This document shows positions 61,301 through 64,000 of a DNA stretch of 64,000 nucleotides, piece by piece. A program made the translations under genes and the position numbers. Every line of letters begins with the position of its first letter. Within the stretch, counting starts at the first letter, position 1. Location of the stretch: assembly GCA_963931635.1 (NCBI GenBank), contig OZ007034.1, positions 1,116,001-1,180,000 on the forward strand, written 5' to 3'. The notes below the pieces were generated by a model. The model did no database searches. It was not told where the DNA came from and worked only from the letters and a program-made list of their open reading frames with translations. Source of the DNA: Caccoplasma sp905210875 (lineage in GTDB: Bacteria > Bacteroidota > Bacteroidia > Bacteroidales > UBA11471).

Positions 61301-62349
61301 TGTCTTTCAAATCTTACGTTTACACTCTCCGTTCCTTGCAACATGTTGATGCCGTCGCCGTCGATATGCCCGATTTTGATGAGCGAACTGCTCTCCGACC
61401 AGTCACGGCAGAAGATGGCGACATTGCCCCACGGCTCGTAAATAGTGATGTCCCCGGCTATGGGCGCACAACCGCGTGGTGTATCGTTAAGGCTGAGTTC
61501 CGGGTCGGGATAGAATATCTTTTCCGTGCCGTTGTTGTAGTCCTCCAATGTAACCTCCAATGGCAGGCGAGAGAGAAAGTCGCGGGCTGCGCCGTTGTCC
61601 TCCAAAGTAGCGGTAATAGTCTGTTCGCCCACAATGATATTGATGTTTAAGGAGGTGGCATCGGGCGTATCCGGTTCTTCACTGCTTGCGCCAAGACTTT
61701 CCAGCCATTCCGGGATGCGTGTAGCCATACTGCCCAACGTACTTGATGTGAGCAACAGCGATTCTTCAAACACGGCATCGGGGACAAGCGTTGCCGCATC
61801 CCTCTCGGAAGTGCCTATGCCGCTGCTTCCGCTGCTGGCAAAGAGAGCGATGCGTTTTCCTGCCAACAAACTGGCGTGATTGTGCAAGAAAGTCTGCATC
61901 GGGGTGGCAATATGGCTGTACCAAATGGGATAGCCGATGAACACGATATCATACTCATCGAAACTTTCTACGGAAGTGGTGATAGCAGGATAGTTGCCTT
62001 GAGCGATAGCATCCAGTTCCACCTGTGCCCGGTCGAGCATCGCGTTATAGTCATCCTCGTAAGGCGTTTCCGGCTCTACCACTATCATATCGCAATCCAA
62101 TGCGGATTGGATGGTCTGCGCCATACGCTCGGTGTTACCAGTACGGGAGCAATAGAGGACGAGGTATCTGCCATTGCCTCCCTCCACATTTCCGCCTTCT
62201 TCGTTGTTTCCTTCATTCTCGTTTTCTCCGTCATCTTCTCCGGGAGTAGTCTGTTCCTGCCCGTCCGTCAGTGGTTCATCTTCGCTGCACGCCGCTGTCA
62301 GCATAAATGTAGCCAGCAGCATCAATGGGATTAAAAATAACTTTTTCAT
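61297..62349 (-). CDS. Flavodoxin/cyclophilin-like fusion lipoprotein
   Basis: 350 aa from ATG at 62349, which gives a lipoprotein leader (LLATFMLTAACSED); the longer frame to 62418 lacks a signal. An acidic Glu/Asn/Gly linker follows. The flavodoxin domain (LVLYCSRTGNTERMAQ, YDIVFIGYPIWYSHIA, FASSGSSGIG) occupies about residues 60-210. A C-terminal cyclophilin-like domain (NINIIVGEQTITATLEDN..FCRDWSESSSLIKIG) completes it. An element CAAAGATA (62381-62388; TATCTTTG on minus) is the likely -7 box. It is the first gene of the 57-62 kb block. Confidence 0.82.
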   Translation of the reverse strand: MKKLFLIPLMLLATFMLTAACSEDEPLTDGQEQTTPGEDDGENENEGNNEEGGNVEGGNGRYLVLYCSRTGNTERMAQTIQSALDCDMIVVEPETPYEDDYNAMLDRAQVELDAIAQGNYPAITTSVESFDEYDIVFIGYPIWYSHIATPMQTFLHNHASLLAGKRIALFASSGSSGIGTSERDAATLVPDAVFEESLLLTSSTLGSMATRIPEWLESLGASSEEPDTPDATSLNINIIVGEQTITATLEDNGAARDFLSRLPLEVTLEDYNNGTEKIFYPDPELSLNDTPRGCAPIAGDITIYEPWGNVAIFCRDWSESSSLIKIGHIDGDGINMLQGTESVNVRFERQ

Positions 62350-62418
62350 ATTCTTTAATTTATTGATTCTTTCTATGTTGCAAAGATACGGCGACACAAG
62401 ACCAAGTGGGATAGACAT

Positions 62419-62477
62419 ATCCTCTGCGTTTGTACCAATTTCACTGAAAATGCAAATGGTTTCAGAATACCGTTCAG
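62419..62477. other. Short gap upstream of the flavodoxin fusion
   Basis: No gene; leads into the repeat arrays that fill 62478-62800. Confidence 0.4.
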
Positions 62478-62560
62478 CTAAGGTCAGACCTTAGGGTATC
62501 TCAAGTCCGACCTGAGGTAGTCTCATGTCCGGGATGAGATAGCCTCTCCTCGGATGGGAG
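62478..62560. repeat. Right array of 22-bp palindromic units (inner repeat)
   Basis: Units start at 62478, 62500, 62522 and 62544, exactly 22 bp apart. Stems differ but remain paired: CTAAGG/CCTTAG, CTCAAG/CTGAG-like, CTCAT/ATGAG, CTCYC/GGGAG. The stretch 62495-62530 matches 57019-57054 in direct orientation. Confidence 0.75.
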
Positions 62561-62561
62561 C

Positions 62562-62795
62562 AATCCTGCGGGATAAGCATCGTCCGAGACCTCCGACAGC
62601 ACTAATCCTACAGGATAAGCCCTGTCCGAGCCGTCGCCGATGCAAATCCTGACGGAGAAGCACTTTCTACGCTGACGACAGTGCTCGCGAAGCCGGAGAA
62701 GTGCCGTTGTCGCTGTCGCTAGCCTCAATCCTGACGGATAAGCGGAAAACAGCGCGGGGACAGCCCTTATCCGCGCCGATAAGCACTGTCCCCGC
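62562..62795 (+). repeat. Right array of about 41-bp dyad units (outer repeat, plus orientation)
   Basis: AATCCTGACGGATAAGC-type boxes at 62562, 62604, 62645 and 62727, with degenerate copies near 62686 and 62768, spaced about 41 bp. Between them lie GTCCGAG...CTCCGACAG-type dyads. The last copies form a large hairpin (62754-62771 and 62778-62795, 16/18 paired), which may also terminate the alcohol dehydrogenase message. The units are inverted relative to 56749-56941. Confidence 0.78.
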
Positions 62796-62816
62796 AGTTT
62801 TCAGATGCGATTCCTA

Positions 62817-63998
62817 TTATTTATAGGATTCCCGATAGACATTCACGATGTCCTCGTCCGTCATCTGCACGCGGTCGCTGGTGAACATCACGCCCATTAC
62901 TTCGCGGGTGTTGCGCATCAGCGTCTCGAACTCGTCGGGCGTGATACCGTAGTCGGACATCTTCAGGTCTGCCACGCCGCAAGCCTCCTGTAATCGGGTG
63001 AGGGCGGTGAGGAAGTCTTCGGGCTTCGTGGCTTCGGGCATCCCCATCGCCTGTGCCATACGGATGAAACGGTCGTCGCAGGCGTGGTGCTCGATGAAGT
63101 ATTTGTAATATGCCTTGCTGACCATAATCAAGCCTGCGCCGTGGGGCAATGCCGGGTGGTAGGCGGAAAGCGCGTGTTCAAGGGCGTGTTCGCTGGTGAT
63201 GAGCGTGAGGCACATCACTACGCCGGACAGGGTGTTGCCGAAAGCCACGTGGGTGCGGGCTTCCATGTCCTTGCCGTCTTTCACGGCACGAGGCAGATAT
63301 TTGGCGAGGTTCTCGATGGCAGTCAGGGCGTACATGTCGCTCATCAGGTTCGCGCCACGGGCGATGTAACCTTCCGTGCTGTGGAACAAGGCATCGAAGC
63401 CTTGGTAGGCGGTGAAAGTCGGCGGTACGCTTGCCATCAGTTCCGGGTCCACGATGGAGAGGACGGGGAATAGGGAGGCATCGCCCACAAACGCCTTCTC
63501 GAAAGTGTCTTCTTTGGTGATGACACCCGAATTGTCCGTTTCCGAGCCCGTGCCTGCCGTGGTGGTAATGGCGATGATAGGCAGCGGCTTCACGGCTATC
63601 GGCTGTCCCTTGCCAGAGCCAATGGGCACGTAGTCCCACAATCCACCGTCGTTGGTAGCCATTACCGCAATGGCTTTCGTGCAGTCCATCACGCTGCCTC
63701 CTCCCAACGCCACGAGGAAATCGCAGCCGTTCTCACGGGCAACCTTCGCCCCGGCATTGACATTGCCCACGGTAGGATTGGGCATTACGCCGTCGAATAG
63801 GAAAGTCTCCACGCCTGCCTTGTGCAACTGCTCTTCCGTGCGAGAGAGATAGCCGTTGGCTCGGGTCGATTTTCCATTGGAGATGACGATAAGGGCGCGT
63901 TTGCCCGGCATCGGTTGTTCGTTCAGTTTGTTCAGCATCCCTGCCCCGAACATCACGCAGGTAGGAACGTACATGTCGTAAGAAAGATTCGTTTCCAT
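62817..63998 (-). CDS. Iron-containing alcohol dehydrogenase
   Basis: A 393-aa protein. GGGSVMDCTKAIAV binds the NAD(P) diphosphate. AVTTTAGTGSETDNSG-type sequence (here AITTTAGTGSETDNSG), LPHGAGL and the spaced His residues (EHALEHALSAYHPALPHG) form the Fe2+ site of group III alcohol dehydrogenases. It interconverts alcohols or diols and aldehydes with NAD(P)H. The ATG lies 2 bases from the right edge, so the promoter is outside. The outer repeat array is directly downstream. Confidence 0.92.
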   Translation of the reverse strand: METNLSYDMYVPTCVMFGAGMLNKLNEQPMPGKRALIVISNGKSTRANGYLSRTEEQLHKAGVETFLFDGVMPNPTVGNVNAGAKVARENGCDFLVALGGGSVMDCTKAIAVMATNDGGLWDYVPIGSGKGQPIAVKPLPIIAITTTAGTGSETDNSGVITKEDTFEKAFVGDASLFPVLSIVDPELMASVPPTFTAYQGFDALFHSTEGYIARGANLMSDMYALTAIENLAKYLPRAVKDGKDMEARTHVAFGNTLSGVVMCLTLITSEHALEHALSAYHPALPHGAGLIMVSKAYYKYFIEHHACDDRFIRMAQAMGMPEATKPEDFLTALTRLQEACGVADLKMSDYGITPDEFETLMRNTREVMGVMFTSDRVQMTDEDIVNVYRESYK

Positions 63999-64000
63999 TG

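Overview
The window looks like a chromosome segment from a Bacteroidales bacterium. The gene families fit (tandem rhomboids, S41 protease, SusR-like regulator, rteA/rteB, a probable type IX secretion tail). So do the promoters, which repeatedly show the Bacteroidetes pattern TTTG-N19/20-TAnnTTTG, and the 47-bp type II-C CRISPR repeat. I cannot fix the genus from sequence alone.

Layout. 1-13.9 kb is core housekeeping: the start of a succinate dehydrogenase/fumarate reductase cytochrome b gene at the left edge, a membrane EEP-family protein, two rhomboid proteases, HU, an apparent operon rnr-topoisomerase IV B-coaD-S41 protease, gyrB, a tRNA-Glu/rpsT/tRNA-Glu unit and recO. 14.6-22.1 kb is a complete type II-C CRISPR-Cas locus beside tRNA-Arg(CCU): a possible structured small RNA, an array of 24 full repeats plus one truncated repeat, then cas2, cas1 and cas9 on the minus strand, and a tracrRNA gene divergent from cas9. 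22-45 kb is again mostly core or lightly accessory: an 837-aa MG2-like surface protein, queH, eno, pckA, a UbiA prenyltransferase coupled to a radical SAM gene, a large SusR-like regulator divergent from a PL9-type pectate lyase, a GNAT protein, a TRIC-like channel, a HAD phosphatase, cobO, a Dph6-like ATPase, mntP, a uracil-DNA-glycosylase-like orphan and a DUF1349 protein.

45.15-64 kb is a mobile or degraded mobile region. It starts at an apparent attachment site resembling a tRNA 3' end, followed by a tyrosine integrase that lacks its C-terminal catalytic part, then rteB/rteA-like regulators. Next come two redox gene blocks around a divergent AraC gene: flavodoxins, aldo/keto reductases, a flavin reductase, carboxymuconolactone-decarboxylase-like, cupin, tautomerase, monooxygenase and amidohydrolase proteins, and an iron alcohol dehydrogenase. 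One block ends in tatA and a truncated tatC. The cargo looks like a quinone/aldehyde/aromatic electrophile-handling cassette, but its substrate is unknown.

The most unusual signals are: (1) every CRISPR repeat contains a Bacteroidetes promoter-like element; (2) a roughly 133-nt structured RNA with its own promoter and terminator touches the truncated first repeat; (3) the mobile region has several intergenic arrays of tandem small hairpins in which the spacing and loop are conserved while the stems vary in a compensatory way. One array pair consists of about 41-bp units in inverted orientation on the two sides of a 5.4-kb gene block, with 22-bp units on the inner side.
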